From positions 372,001 through 436,000 of the forward strand of contig NZ_JASNFN010000001.1 in NCBI RefSeq assembly GCF_030731085.1: DNA of 64,000 bases, in the 5' to 3' direction. Each line of letters begins with the position of its first letter. Position 1 is the stretch's first letter. The position numbers were made by a program, and so were the translations under genes. This DNA is from Blastococcus carthaginiensis (GTDB taxonomy: Bacteria; Actinomycetota; Actinomycetes; Mycobacteriales; Geodermatophilaceae). Positions 41,284-49,170 of this stretch are shown in pieces. The notes below the pieces were generated by a model. The model did no database searches and had not been told where the DNA came from. It saw nothing but the letters and a program-made list of their open reading frames with translations.

Positions 41284-41359
41284 TGACGCGAAGCGTTAGC
41301 CGGCCCAGCTTGAACCAGTCGAAGGTTGCGTGACGCGGTACTAGCTCAGTCGGCCCAGC

Positions 41360-41572
41360 TCAGGTCGGGGAGCCGTCGTCCCGGCGGGCCCGCCGCTCGA
41401 GCTCGCGGAGGAACTCCGGGTCGTCGTCCGGCGCCACGAACTTCACCGGGCCCTTGGGCCGCTGAGGACGGCGCGCGGGACGCACGCTCCCCTCGGGCCC
41501 GGCGTTCGCCGCGGCGCGCACCACCAGGGCGACGACCACGACCGCAACCACGAGAACCACCAGGAACACCAC
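41360..41572 (-). CDS. small single-helix membrane protein
   Basis: This 70-residue protein starts with one Val/Leu-rich membrane helix (about 2-20) followed by a basic linker and an acidic tail FVAPDDDPEFLRELERRARRDD (about 47-68). Function unknown. The longer open frame on this strand is antisense to the Lrp gene, so I take the GTG at 41572, which has a GAGGGGG Shine-Dalgarno-like sequence just upstream. It resembles small membrane proteins found beside the cytochrome c operon in mycobacteria only in position. Confidence 0.55.
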   Translation of the reverse strand: MVFLVVLVVAVVVVALVVRAAANAGPEGSVRPARRPQRPKGPVKFVAPDDDPEFLRELERRARRDDGSPT

Positions 41573-41620
41573 GGGCCCACCCCCTCGTCGGACTCCAGCG
41601 TACGTCGGCGGCGATACTCG

Positions 41621-42106
41621 GTGCCGCACAACCGACAGCGGTACCCCGGGGCAGGACGGAGAACCACCATCGACGCCGTGGATCGGCAGCTGGTCGAGCT
41701 GCTGAGCGCCAACGGGCGCGCCAGCTACGCCGAGCTCGCCCGGCAGGTGGGGCTCTCCTCGCCCGCCGTGCACGAGCGGGTCGGCAAGCTGGAGGCGGCC
41801 GGGGTGATCCTCGGCTACCGCGCCGTCGTCGACCCGGCGGCCGTGGGGCTGCCGGTGACCGCGCTCGTCAGCCTGATCGAGAGCGACGCCGTCGACGACC
41901 CGCGGGTGCAGGACGAGCTGCGCGCGCTACCGGCCGTCGAGGACTGCTGGCGCGTGGCCGGCGGTGAGGACTACGTGCTGAAGGTGCGCGTGACCGACAT
42001 CGCGGCACTCGAGGAGGCGATCGACGCGTTGAACCGCATCAGAGGGGTCGCACGCACGAGGACGACGGTCGTCCTCTCGACCAAGTGGGAGGGCCGTCAT
42101 GGCTGA
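41621..42106 (+). CDS. Lrp/AsnC family transcriptional regulator
   Basis: This 161-residue regulator has an N-terminal winged HTH (about 17-65: IDAVDRQLVELLSANGRASYAELARQVGLSSPAVHERVGKLEAAGVILGY) and a C-terminal RAM effector domain (about 75-150) with VEDCWRVAGGEDYVLKVRVTDIAALEEAI. It probably binds an amino acid. The annotated GTG leaves a 16-residue basic N-terminal extension; a start nearer the HTH is possible because GGAGA lies at 41660. It overlaps the DUF4229 gene by 8 bp. Confidence 0.9.
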   Translation: MPHNRQRYPGAGRRTTIDAVDRQLVELLSANGRASYAELARQVGLSSPAVHERVGKLEAAGVILGYRAVVDPAAVGLPVTALVSLIESDAVDDPRVQDELRALPAVEDCWRVAGGEDYVLKVRVTDIAALEEAIDALNRIRGVARTRTTVVLSTKWEGRHG

Positions 42107-42425
42107 GCAGGACCAGAACCCGGCCGGTGCGCCGGTGGGCCCCGCGGGGGGCGCGGCCTCACCCCCGAAACTCCTGCCCTGGCTGGTGATGTACACCGTG
42201 GGGCGGTTCGCGATCGCCGCGGCGCTCGTCCTGGTCCTCTGGTGGGCGGGTCTCGGCAGCTTCGCGGGCCTGCTGTTCGGCCTGCTGCTGTCGATGCCGG
42301 TCTCCTACGTGCTGCTGCGGCCCTCGCGCGAACGGCTCACCGAGGCACTGGCGGCGCGAAGCGTCGCCCGGCGGGCGGCCCGCGAGGACCTGCGCGACCG
42401 GCTCAGCGGCGGCGCGGCCGAGTAG
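42099..42425 (+). CDS. DUF4229 domain membrane protein
   Basis: This 108-residue protein has two helices (about 28-50 and 52-70) and a basic cytoplasmic tail, with PWLVMYTVGRFAIAAALVLVLWWAG and RPSRERLTEAL as the DUF4229 signature. The family function is unknown. It is translationally coupled to the Lrp gene by an 8-bp overlap and converges on menA with a 6-bp gap. Its neighbourhood next to menA is typical of actinobacteria. Confidence 0.85.
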   Translation: MAEQDQNPAGAPVGPAGGAASPPKLLPWLVMYTVGRFAIAAALVLVLWWAGLGSFAGLLFGLLLSMPVSYVLLRPSRERLTEALAARSVARRAAREDLRDRLSGGAAE

Positions 42426-42431
42426 CCGCGC

Positions 42432-43301
42432 TCAGCTGATCGCGAGCCCGGCGGCCAGGAGGACGCCGGTCCCCAGCGTCAGCACGCCGGTGGACGCCAG
42501 CACCGCGATGAGCGCCGGTCCGCGGCCGCCCGCCAGCACCGTCCGCACGGGGGCGAGCGCCAGCGGCGCGGCGGCCAGCGCCAGCAGCGCCCACGGCCGC
42601 GTGGTGCCGACCGCGGCGACGACGAGGAACGGGACGACGAGCAGCGCGGCGTAGAGCAGCCGCGTGCCCCGGTCGCCGAGGAGCACCGCCAGCGTGCGCT
42701 TCCCGACCCGGGCGTCGCCCTCGATGTCGCGCAGGTTGTTCACCACCAGGATCGCCACGATCAGCAGGCCGACCGGCACCGACACCGCGAACGCCAGCCC
42801 CGGCAGCGTGCGGGTCTGCACGTAGGTGGTGCCGACGACGGCGACCGGGCCGAAGAAGACGAAGACGAAGACCTCGCCCAGGGCCCGGTAGCCGTAGGGG
42901 AGCGGGCCGCCGGTGTAGGTCCAGGCCGCGGCGATGCAGACCGCGCCCACCGCGACCAGCCACCAGCTCGACAGCGCCGCCAGCGCCAGCCCGGCGACCC
43001 CGGCGACGGCGAACGCAGCCAGCGCGGCCACGAGCACCTGCCGGGCCGTGGCGGCGCCGGAGCCGACCAGCCGCATCGGGCCGACGCGGTCGGCGTCGGT
43101 GCCGCGCTTCCCGTCGGAGTGGTCGTTGGCGTAGTTCACCCCGATCTGCAGCGCCAGCGCCACGACCAGCGCGAGCAGCGCGGGTACGAGCCGGAACCCG
43201 TCGAGGGCCACCGCGGCCCCGGTGCCGACGAGCACCGGCGCCACCGCCGCGGGCAGGGTGCGGGGGCGGGCGCCGGCCAGCCACTGGGCAGGGGTGGCCA
43301 T
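42432..43301 (-). CDS. menA: 1,4-dihydroxy-2-naphthoate polyprenyltransferase MenA
   Basis: MenA attaches the polyprenyl chain to 1,4-dihydroxy-2-naphthoate at the membrane. The 289-residue UbiA-superfamily protein has about eight helices and two Asp-rich Mg2+-prenyl-diphosphate motifs, NYANDHSDGKRGTDADR (about 58-74) and VNNLRDIEGDARVGKRTLA (about 185-203). All typical features are present. Its ATG overlaps the menE stop by one base (TGATG). Confidence 0.95.
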   Translation of the reverse strand: MATPAQWLAGARPRTLPAAVAPVLVGTGAAVALDGFRLVPALLALVVALALQIGVNYANDHSDGKRGTDADRVGPMRLVGSGAATARQVLVAALAAFAVAGVAGLALAALSSWWLVAVGAVCIAAAWTYTGGPLPYGYRALGEVFVFVFFGPVAVVGTTYVQTRTLPGLAFAVSVPVGLLIVAILVVNNLRDIEGDARVGKRTLAVLLGDRGTRLLYAALLVVPFLVVAAVGTTRPWALLALAAAPLALAPVRTVLAGGRGPALIAVLASTGVLTLGTGVLLAAGLAIS

Positions 43302-44422
43302 CAGACCTCCGGGGTGCGGGCCGCGACGGCGCGGCGGTCGGGCTTGCCCGTGTGCAGGGTGGGGATCGCGTCGACCAGGTGCAGCTGCCGCGGGGCCGCG
43401 GGAGCGCCGAGCCGCTGCGCCACCCACGGGCGCAGGTCGGCCAGCGCGGGGACGGCCCCGGGCGCCGGCACGACGGCGGCGACGACGCGCTGCCCCCACT
43501 CCGCGTCGGGCCGGCCGAAGACGACGGCGTCGGCGACGGCGGGGTGCTCGCGCAACGCGGCCTCCACGGCGGCGGGCGCCACGTTGACCCCGCCGGAGAT
43601 GACGACGTCGTCCAGCCGGCCGTGCACGGTGACCCGCCCGCCGGGGTCGAGCGCGCCGGCGTCGCGGGTGCGGAACCAGCCGTCGGCGAAGGCGGCCGCG
43701 GTGGCCTCCGGGTCGCCGCGGTAGCCCAGCGCCAGCAGCGGGCCCGCCAGCTCGATCCCGCCGTCCGCGATGCGCACGCGGACCCCGTCCAGCGGCACGC
43801 CGTCGTAGGCGCACCCCCCGGCGGTCTCGGTCATGCCGTAGGTCGTGACGACGGCGACGCCCTCGGCCCGGGCGCGGGCGAGCAGCGCCGGGTCGGTGGC
43901 CGCGCCGCCCACCAGGACCGCGTCGAAGGCGCGCAGCGCGTCCGGTTCGGCGTCGAGGGCCCGGCGCAGCTGGGTGGGGACCAGTGCGGTGTAGCGGCGG
44001 TCGCCGGCCGGCATGCGGGCGACGGCCGCGGCGAGCGGCTCCTGGGCGCCCAGGCGGGTGGCGGTGCGCCCGGCCAGCAGCGAGCGGCAGAGCACCTGCA
44101 GCCCGGCGATCGCCGACACCGGCAGCGCCAGCAGCCAGCTGCCGGGGCCGCCGAGCCGGTCGAGGGTCGCGGTCGCGGAGGCGCGCAGCGCAGCGGCGGG
44201 CAGCAGCACGCCGCGGCCGCCGCCGGTCGAGCCCGAGGTGACGACGACGAGGTCGGTGCCCGGCTCCAGCGGCTCCTCGGGGCGGAGCACGGCTCGGGCG
44301 GCGTCGACCACGGACGGCGGGCCGGCGGGCAGCACGGCCAGCGGGCGCTCGCCGTCCAGCGCTGCGCGGACGTCGTCGTCGGAGAGCTCGCCCGCGGCCA
44401 CGAGGGTCAGCTGCCGAGCCAC
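43301..44422 (-). CDS. menE: o-succinylbenzoate-CoA ligase MenE
   Basis: MenE activates o-succinylbenzoate to its CoA ester for naphthoate ring closure. The 373-residue protein is a short ANL enzyme with VVVTSGSTGGGRGVLL (about 59-74), TYGMTETAGGCAYDG (about 193-207), RTRDAGALDPGGRV, and the hinge GRLDDVVISGGVNVAP and LHTGKPDRRAV at the C-terminus. The GTG at 44422 is chosen because TACCCT (44431-44436, minus strand) lies 8 bases upstream; longer frames run into the divergent menC promoter. Confidence 0.92.
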   Translation of the reverse strand: MARQLTLVAAGELSDDDVRAALDGERPLAVLPAGPPSVVDAARAVLRPEEPLEPGTDLVVVTSGSTGGGRGVLLPAAALRASATATLDRLGGPGSWLLALPVSAIAGLQVLCRSLLAGRTATRLGAQEPLAAAVARMPAGDRRYTALVPTQLRRALDAEPDALRAFDAVLVGGAATDPALLARARAEGVAVVTTYGMTETAGGCAYDGVPLDGVRVRIADGGIELAGPLLALGYRGDPEATAAAFADGWFRTRDAGALDPGGRVTVHGRLDDVVISGGVNVAPAAVEAALREHPAVADAVVFGRPDAEWGQRVVAAVVPAPGAVPALADLRPWVAQRLGAPAAPRQLHLVDAIPTLHTGKPDRRAVAARTPEV

Positions 44423-44449
44423 GAGGGACGAGGGTACGACCCCGCCGAA

Positions 44450-44455
44450 TACGCT
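44450..44455 (+). promoter_or_regulatory. -10 box TACGCT, leaderless promoter of menC-menD
   Basis: TACGCT plus 7 bases leads to the menC GTG at 44463. The divergent menE -10 box at 44431-44436 is 13 bases away, so a single bound regulator could affect both. Confidence 0.55.
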
Positions 44456-44462
44456 GATCACC

Positions 44463-45425
44463 GTGACCGCCCTCCCCGCCGCCGCGCTGCCGGCGGGGAT
44501 CACCGCGCTGGCGGTCTACGAGGTGCCGCTGCGCGCCCGGTTCCGGGGCATCGACGTGCGCGACGGCGTGCTGCTGCGCGGTCCGGCCGGCTGGGGGGAG
44601 TTCTCGCCGTTCTGGGACTACGACGCCGTCGAGAGCCGCCGCTGGTGGGCCGCCGCGGTCGAGGCCGCCACCGAGGCATTCCCCGAGCCCGTGCGCGCCA
44701 GCGTGCCGGTGAACGTCACCGTGCCGGCGGTCGACGCGGAGCGGGCGCACGCGATCGTCGTCGCCTCGGGCTGCCGCACCGCCAAGGTGAAGGTCGCCGA
44801 GCCGGGGCAGACGCACGAACACGACCGCGCCCGCCTCGAGGCGGTGCGCGACGCGCTGGGCCCCGGCGGCGCGATCCGGGTGGACGCCAACGCCGCCTGG
44901 GACGTCGACACCGCGGTGCAGCGGGTCCGCGAGCTCGACGCCGCCGTCGGGCTGGAGTACGTCGAGCAGCCCTGCGCCACCCTGCCGGAGCTGGCCGCGC
45001 TGCGCCGGCGGATCGACGTCCGCGTCGCCGTCGACGAGGGGGTGCGCCGCTCGGCCGACCCGCTCGCCGTCGACCTGCGGGAGGCCGGCGACGTCGTCGT
45101 CCTCAAGGTGCAGCCGCTGGGCGGCGTGCGGGCGGCGCTGCGCGTGGCGGAGGCCCACGGCCTGCCGTGCGTCGTCTCCTCGGCGCTGGAGTCCTCGGTC
45201 GGCATCGCGGCCGGTGTCGCGCTGGCCGCCGCCCTGCCGGAGCTGCCGTTCGCCTGCGGCCTGGCCACCGTCGCGCTGTTCACCGGCGACGTGTCGTCGT
45301 CCCCGCTGCTGCCGGTGGAAGGCGCGCTGCCGGTGGTGCGGCCGGAGCCCGACCGCGTCCCCACCGCCGGTGAGGCGACGGTGGCCCGGTGGGCGACCCG
45401 GATCGACGAGGTGCTCGCCGCGTGA
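44463..45425 (+). CDS. menC: o-succinylbenzoate synthase MenC
   Basis: MenC dehydrates SHCHC to o-succinylbenzoate. The 320-residue enolase-superfamily enzyme has the catalytic KxK in TAKVKVAE (about 105-112), metal ligands in RVDANAAWD (about 139-147), YVEQPC (about 167-172) and VAVDEGVR (about 190-197), and the second catalytic lysine in VVVLKVQPLGG. The WGEFSPFWDYD capping segment is typical of actinobacterial MenC. GTGA overlap with menD. Confidence 0.94.
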   Translation: MTALPAAALPAGITALAVYEVPLRARFRGIDVRDGVLLRGPAGWGEFSPFWDYDAVESRRWWAAAVEAATEAFPEPVRASVPVNVTVPAVDAERAHAIVVASGCRTAKVKVAEPGQTHEHDRARLEAVRDALGPGGAIRVDANAAWDVDTAVQRVRELDAAVGLEYVEQPCATLPELAALRRRIDVRVAVDEGVRRSADPLAVDLREAGDVVVLKVQPLGGVRAALRVAEAHGLPCVVSSALESSVGIAAGVALAAALPELPFACGLATVALFTGDVSSSPLLPVEGALPVVRPEPDRVPTAGEATVARWATRIDEVLAA

Positions 45426-47104
45426 ACCCCTCCACCGCCTTCGCCCGCGTGCTGGTCGACGAGCTCGTCCGCGGTGGCGTCACCGACGCCGTGCTCGCCC
45501 CCGGCTCGCGGTCGGCGCCGCTCGCGCTGGCGCTCGCGGCGGCCGAGCGCGACGGCCGGCTGCGGCTGCACGTGCGCATCGACGAGCGGACGGCGGCGTT
45601 CCTCGCGCTCGGCCTGGCCAAGGGCTCCGGCCGCCCGGTGCCGGTGGTGACCACCTCGGGGACGGCGACCGCGCACCTGCACGCCGCCGTGCTGGAGGCC
45701 GACGCCAGCGGGGTGCCGCTGCTGGCGCTCACCGCCGACCGGCCCCCGGAGCTGCGGGCCACCGGCGCCAACCAGACGATCGAGCAGGCCGGGCTGTACG
45801 GCGCCGCGGTCCGCTGGGCCGCGGACGTCGGCGTGCCCGAGGCCGGCCGCGAGGAGGCGCAGAACCGCTACTGGCGCTCGCTGGCCGCCAAGGCGCTGAC
45901 CATCGCCTCGGGCACGCTCTCGGCCGACCCCGGGCCGGTGCACCTGAACCTGGCGCTCCGCGAGCCGCTGATGCCCGACGACGAGCCCGCGGAGCTCACC
46001 GGGCCCTGGGCGGGCCGGTCCGGTGACGCCCCGTGGACCGCGGCGCAGCCCTCGCCCGGTTTCGCCGCGACCGCGCACCGGCTGCCGCCCCGGACGCTGG
46101 TGATCGCCGGGGACGGCCCGCTGCACGCCGCGCCCGGGCTCGACGAGACGTTCCCCTGGCCGGTCGTGGCCGAGCCCAGCAGCGGGTGCTGGGGCGGGCC
46201 GGGTGCGCTCCGCGGCGGGGTGCTGCTGCTCGGGGTGGCGGACTGGCTGGCCGCGCACCGCCCGGAGCACGTGCTGGTGATCGGCCGGCCGACGCTCTCC
46301 CGGCCGGTCAGCGCGCTGCTCGCGGACCCGGCGGTCACGGTGGAGACGGTCAGCGCCTTCCCGCGGTGGGCCGACGCGGGCCGGTCGAGCACCCGCGTCT
46401 CACGGGTGTTCGCCGGGGTCGACGGCGCCGGCGCCGACGGGGGTTGGGTGCGCGCCTGGCGTTCGTCGGCCGACCGGGTGGGGGTCGCGGTGGACGCGGC
46501 GCTCGACGGCGCTCCGGCGCTGACCGCCGCCCGGCTGGCCCGCGACGTCGTCGCCGCGCTGCCCGCGGGGGCGCTGCTGGTGCTCGGCTCCTCGACGCCG
46601 GTGCGCGACGTCGACCGGCTGGCGGTGCCGCGCGCCGACGTCACCGTGCTCGCCAACCGCGGCGTCGCGGGCATCGACGGCACCGTCTCGACGGCCGTGG
46701 GGGCCGCACTCGTGCACGGCGGCCCGGCGTTCGCGCTGATGGGCGACCTGACGTTCCTGCACGACCTGACCGGGCTGCTGCTCGGCGAGGGGGAACCGCG
46801 GCCGGACCTCACCGTGGTCGTGCCCGACAACGACGGCGGCGGGATCTTCGCCCAGCTCGAACCGGGGCAGGACCGGCACGGCGCGGACTACCGGCGGGTG
46901 TTCGGCACCCCGCACGGGCGGGACCTGGTCACGGTCGCGGAGTCGCTGGGCTGGCCGGCGACGCGGGTGTCGACGCCGGCGGAGCTGCAGGCGGTGCTGG
47001 GGCTGGGTGGGCCGCAGGTCGTCGTCGTCGGTACTGACCAGCGCGCCGAGGCGGCGCTGGCGACGGACCTCCGAGCCGCCGCCGCCCGGGCGCTGGCGGG
47101 GTAG
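45422..47104 (+). CDS. menD: 2-succinyl-5-enolpyruvyl-6-hydroxy-3-cyclohexene-1-carboxylate synthase MenD
   Basis: MenD is the thiamine-diphosphate enzyme joining isochorismate and 2-oxoglutarate. The 560-residue protein has the N-terminal PYR domain (LAPGSRSAPLALALAA, about 22-37; VTTSGTATAHLHAAV, about 76-90), a middle TH3 domain, and the C-terminal PP domain with ANRGVAGIDGTVSTAVGAAL and the cofactor motif MGDLTFLHD..DNDGGGIF (about 440-480). All motifs are intact. It is co-translated with menC. Confidence 0.95.
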   Translation: MNPSTAFARVLVDELVRGGVTDAVLAPGSRSAPLALALAAAERDGRLRLHVRIDERTAAFLALGLAKGSGRPVPVVTTSGTATAHLHAAVLEADASGVPLLALTADRPPELRATGANQTIEQAGLYGAAVRWAADVGVPEAGREEAQNRYWRSLAAKALTIASGTLSADPGPVHLNLALREPLMPDDEPAELTGPWAGRSGDAPWTAAQPSPGFAATAHRLPPRTLVIAGDGPLHAAPGLDETFPWPVVAEPSSGCWGGPGALRGGVLLLGVADWLAAHRPEHVLVIGRPTLSRPVSALLADPAVTVETVSAFPRWADAGRSSTRVSRVFAGVDGAGADGGWVRAWRSSADRVGVAVDAALDGAPALTAARLARDVVAALPAGALLVLGSSTPVRDVDRLAVPRADVTVLANRGVAGIDGTVSTAVGAALVHGGPAFALMGDLTFLHDLTGLLLGEGEPRPDLTVVVPDNDGGGIFAQLEPGQDRHGADYRRVFGTPHGRDLVTVAESLGWPATRVSTPAELQAVLGLGGPQVVVVGTDQRAEAALATDLRAAAARALAG

Positions 47105-47110
47105 CCGGCC

Positions 47111-48355
47111 TCAGCTCTCCAGCGCGGCCTGGAACGCGGCGAACTTCGACTGCGTCTCGGCCAGCTCGGCGGCCGGGTCGGAGCCGGCGACGATGCCGCA
47201 GCCGGCGAACAGCCGTGCACCGCCGTCCTCGGTGAGCTCGGCGCAGCGCAGCGCGAGCCCGAACTCGCCGTCGCCCCGGGCGTCCATCCACCCGACCGGG
47301 CCGGCGTAGCGGCCGCGGTCCATGGCCTCGAGCTCGCCGATCAGCGCGGCGGCGTCGGTGGTGGGGGTGCCGCAGACGGCGGCCGTGGGGTGCACCGCCC
47401 CCACGAGCTCCAGCAGCCCGGCCGACGCGCGCTGGCGGCCGACGACGTCGGTGGCCAGGTGCCGCACGTTGGCGAGGGTGAGCAGCTCCGGTTCGGCCGG
47501 TGCGGTCAGCTCGGCGCAGTAGGGCTCCAGCGCGCGCACCAGGGAGTCGACGGCGAGCGCGTGCTCGGCGCGGTCCTTCGCCGACCCGAGCAGCGCCGCG
47601 GCGAGCCGTTCGTCCTCCGCGCCCGCCCCGCGCGGCGCGGTGCCGGCCAGCACGCGCGAGGAGAGCTGCCGCCCGCTGCGCCGCAGCAGCAGCTCGGGGG
47701 TGGCCCCGAGCAGCCCGTCGACGGCGAAGGTCCAGCAGCCGGGGAAGCGCGCGGCCAGGCGGTGCAGCAGCCGCCGCGGGTCGAGGGCGGGCTCGGCGGA
47801 GACCAGGAGGTCTCGGGCGAGCACCACCTTGGCCAGGTCGCCGGCGGCGATCCGCTCCACGGCGGTCGCGACGGCGGCGCACCAGCTCGCCGGGTCGAGC
47901 GCGCCGTCGGCGTAGCGCAGCCGGGGTGCCGGACCGTCGCCGTCCCGGACGGGCGCCGGCAGCTCCGGGGCTGTGCCGATCGCGGTGACCCACCCGACGC
48001 CGTCGCGCCGGCCCACGACCACCTCGGGGACGACGAAGACCGACGTCCCGGCCACCGGGTCGAAGGCGATGCTGCCGAAGAGGACCGGGCCCGAGCCGGG
48101 GACGCCGAGATCGTCGCCGACGTCGAGCCCGGCCGAGTACTCCTCCCACCAGTCGGCGGCCTCGGCGAGCGCGCGGGGGCCGGACACCTCGAGCCGGGCC
48201 GCTTCGCCCCAGCCGACGAGGCCCTCGCCCCGCCGTACCCAGGACAGCCCCCCACCGGCCGGCAGCAGGTCGAGCAGCTCGCCCGCGGCGTCGGTGCGGA
48301 CCGTGCTGACGGTGCGCGCGGCCGCTGCCGGGGAGGTCAGGGCGGCCGCGGTCAC
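47111..48355 (-). CDS. menF: isochorismate synthase (MenF/EntC type)
   Basis: This enzyme converts chorismate to isochorismate, the entry to menaquinone synthesis. The 414-residue chorismate-binding protein has VERIAAGDLAKVVLARDLLV (about 167-186), RVLAGTAPRGAGAEDERLA, LHLATD-like ANVRHLATDVVG and the signature AVHPTAAVCGTPTTDA and the Mg2+/substrate region AGPVGWMDARGDGEFGLALR (about 350-369). A siderophore role (EntC) cannot be excluded by sequence, but men genes surround it. The GTG follows TACTCT (48362-48367, minus strand) by 6 bases. It converges on menD. Confidence 0.92.
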   Translation of the reverse strand: MTAAALTSPAAAARTVSTVRTDAAGELLDLLPAGGGLSWVRRGEGLVGWGEAARLEVSGPRALAEAADWWEEYSAGLDVGDDLGVPGSGPVLFGSIAFDPVAGTSVFVVPEVVVGRRDGVGWVTAIGTAPELPAPVRDGDGPAPRLRYADGALDPASWCAAVATAVERIAAGDLAKVVLARDLLVSAEPALDPRRLLHRLAARFPGCWTFAVDGLLGATPELLLRRSGRQLSSRVLAGTAPRGAGAEDERLAAALLGSAKDRAEHALAVDSLVRALEPYCAELTAPAEPELLTLANVRHLATDVVGRQRASAGLLELVGAVHPTAAVCGTPTTDAAALIGELEAMDRGRYAGPVGWMDARGDGEFGLALRCAELTEDGGARLFAGCGIVAGSDPAAELAETQSKFAAFQAALES

Positions 48356-48377
48356 GTGATCAGAGTAGGAGGCCTTG

Positions 48378-48383
48378 TAGCGT
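48378..48383 (+). promoter_or_regulatory. -10 box TAGCGT, leaderless promoter of menG
   Basis: TAGCGT plus 7 bases leads to the GTG at 48391. The divergent menF -10 box is at 48362-48367, giving another compact two-way promoter. Confidence 0.55.
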
Positions 48384-48390
48384 CGCTGCC

Positions 48391-49110
48391 GTGGCAGACC
48401 GGCGAGACAACCCGCACACTGCCGGCGTCAGGGCCGGTCTGGACAAGCGGCCGGCCGAGGTCGCGGCGATGTTCGACCGGGTCGCCGAGCGCTACGACGT
48501 CACCAACACGGTGCTCTCCGGCGGCCAGGACGCCTCCTGGCGGCGGGCCACCCGTGAGGCCCTCGGCGCCCGCCCCGGGCAGACGGTGCTGGACGTCGCG
48601 GCCGGGACGGCGGTCTCGACGGTGCAGCTCGCGGCCGGCGGCGTGCGTGCCATCGCCTGCGACTTCTCCCAGGGCATGCTGCGCGCCGGCGCCGCCCGTC
48701 CGGTGCCGAAGGTGGCCGGCGACGCGATGGCGCTGCCGCTGGCCGACGAGAGCGTCGACGGCGTCGTCATCTCCTTCGGGCTGCGCAACGTGGCCGACCC
48801 CGATGCCGCGCTGCGCGAGTTCTCCCGGGTGACCCGCCCCGGCGGCACGCTGGTGGTCTGCGAGTTCTCCAGCCCGACGTGGGCGCCGTTCCGCACCCTC
48901 TACACCGAGTACCTGATGAAGGCGCTGCCCCGGATCGCCCGCGCGGTGAGCAGCAACCCTGAGGCCTACGTCTACCTGGCCGAGTCGATCCGGGCCTGGC
49001 CCGACCAGCCGGCGCTGGCCGCCCGCCTGCAGGAGGCCGGCTGGTCCGACGTCGCCTGGCAGAACCTGACCGGCGGCATCGTCGCGTTGCACCGGGGCCG
49101 CAAGGGGTGA
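48391..49110 (+). CDS. menG: demethylmenaquinone methyltransferase MenG (UbiE)
   Basis: MenG adds the last methyl group to demethylmenaquinone using SAM. The 239-residue protein has VAAMFDRVAERYDVTNTVLSGGQDASWRR (about 23-51), motif I TVLDVAAGTAVSTVQLA (about 65-81) with the GxG partly replaced by AAGTA, CDFSQGMLRAG, and the UbiE signature VISFGLRNVADPDAALREFSRV and LVVCEFSSPTWAP. It matches Rv0558. It lies between menF and an unrelated HNH gene. Confidence 0.94.
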   Translation: MADRRDNPHTAGVRAGLDKRPAEVAAMFDRVAERYDVTNTVLSGGQDASWRRATREALGARPGQTVLDVAAGTAVSTVQLAAGGVRAIACDFSQGMLRAGAARPVPKVAGDAMALPLADESVDGVVISFGLRNVADPDAALREFSRVTRPGGTLVVCEFSSPTWAPFRTLYTEYLMKALPRIARAVSSNPEAYVYLAESIRAWPDQPALAARLQEAGWSDVAWQNLTGGIVALHRGRKG

Positions 49111-49158
49111 GCCAGGCCGGCTGAGCCGAGCCGGCGCAGAACTGTCGTACCTCGCACG

Positions 49159-49164
49159 TATGTT
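49159..49164 (+). promoter_or_regulatory. -10 box TATGTT, leaderless promoter of the DUF222/HNH gene
   Basis: TATGTT plus 6 bases leads to the ATG at 49171. It is the least GC-rich promoter in the window, and the preceding sequence (TGTCGTACC..CGTATGTTCGA) is also unusually AT-rich. Confidence 0.5.
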
Positions 49165-49170
49165 CGAGCC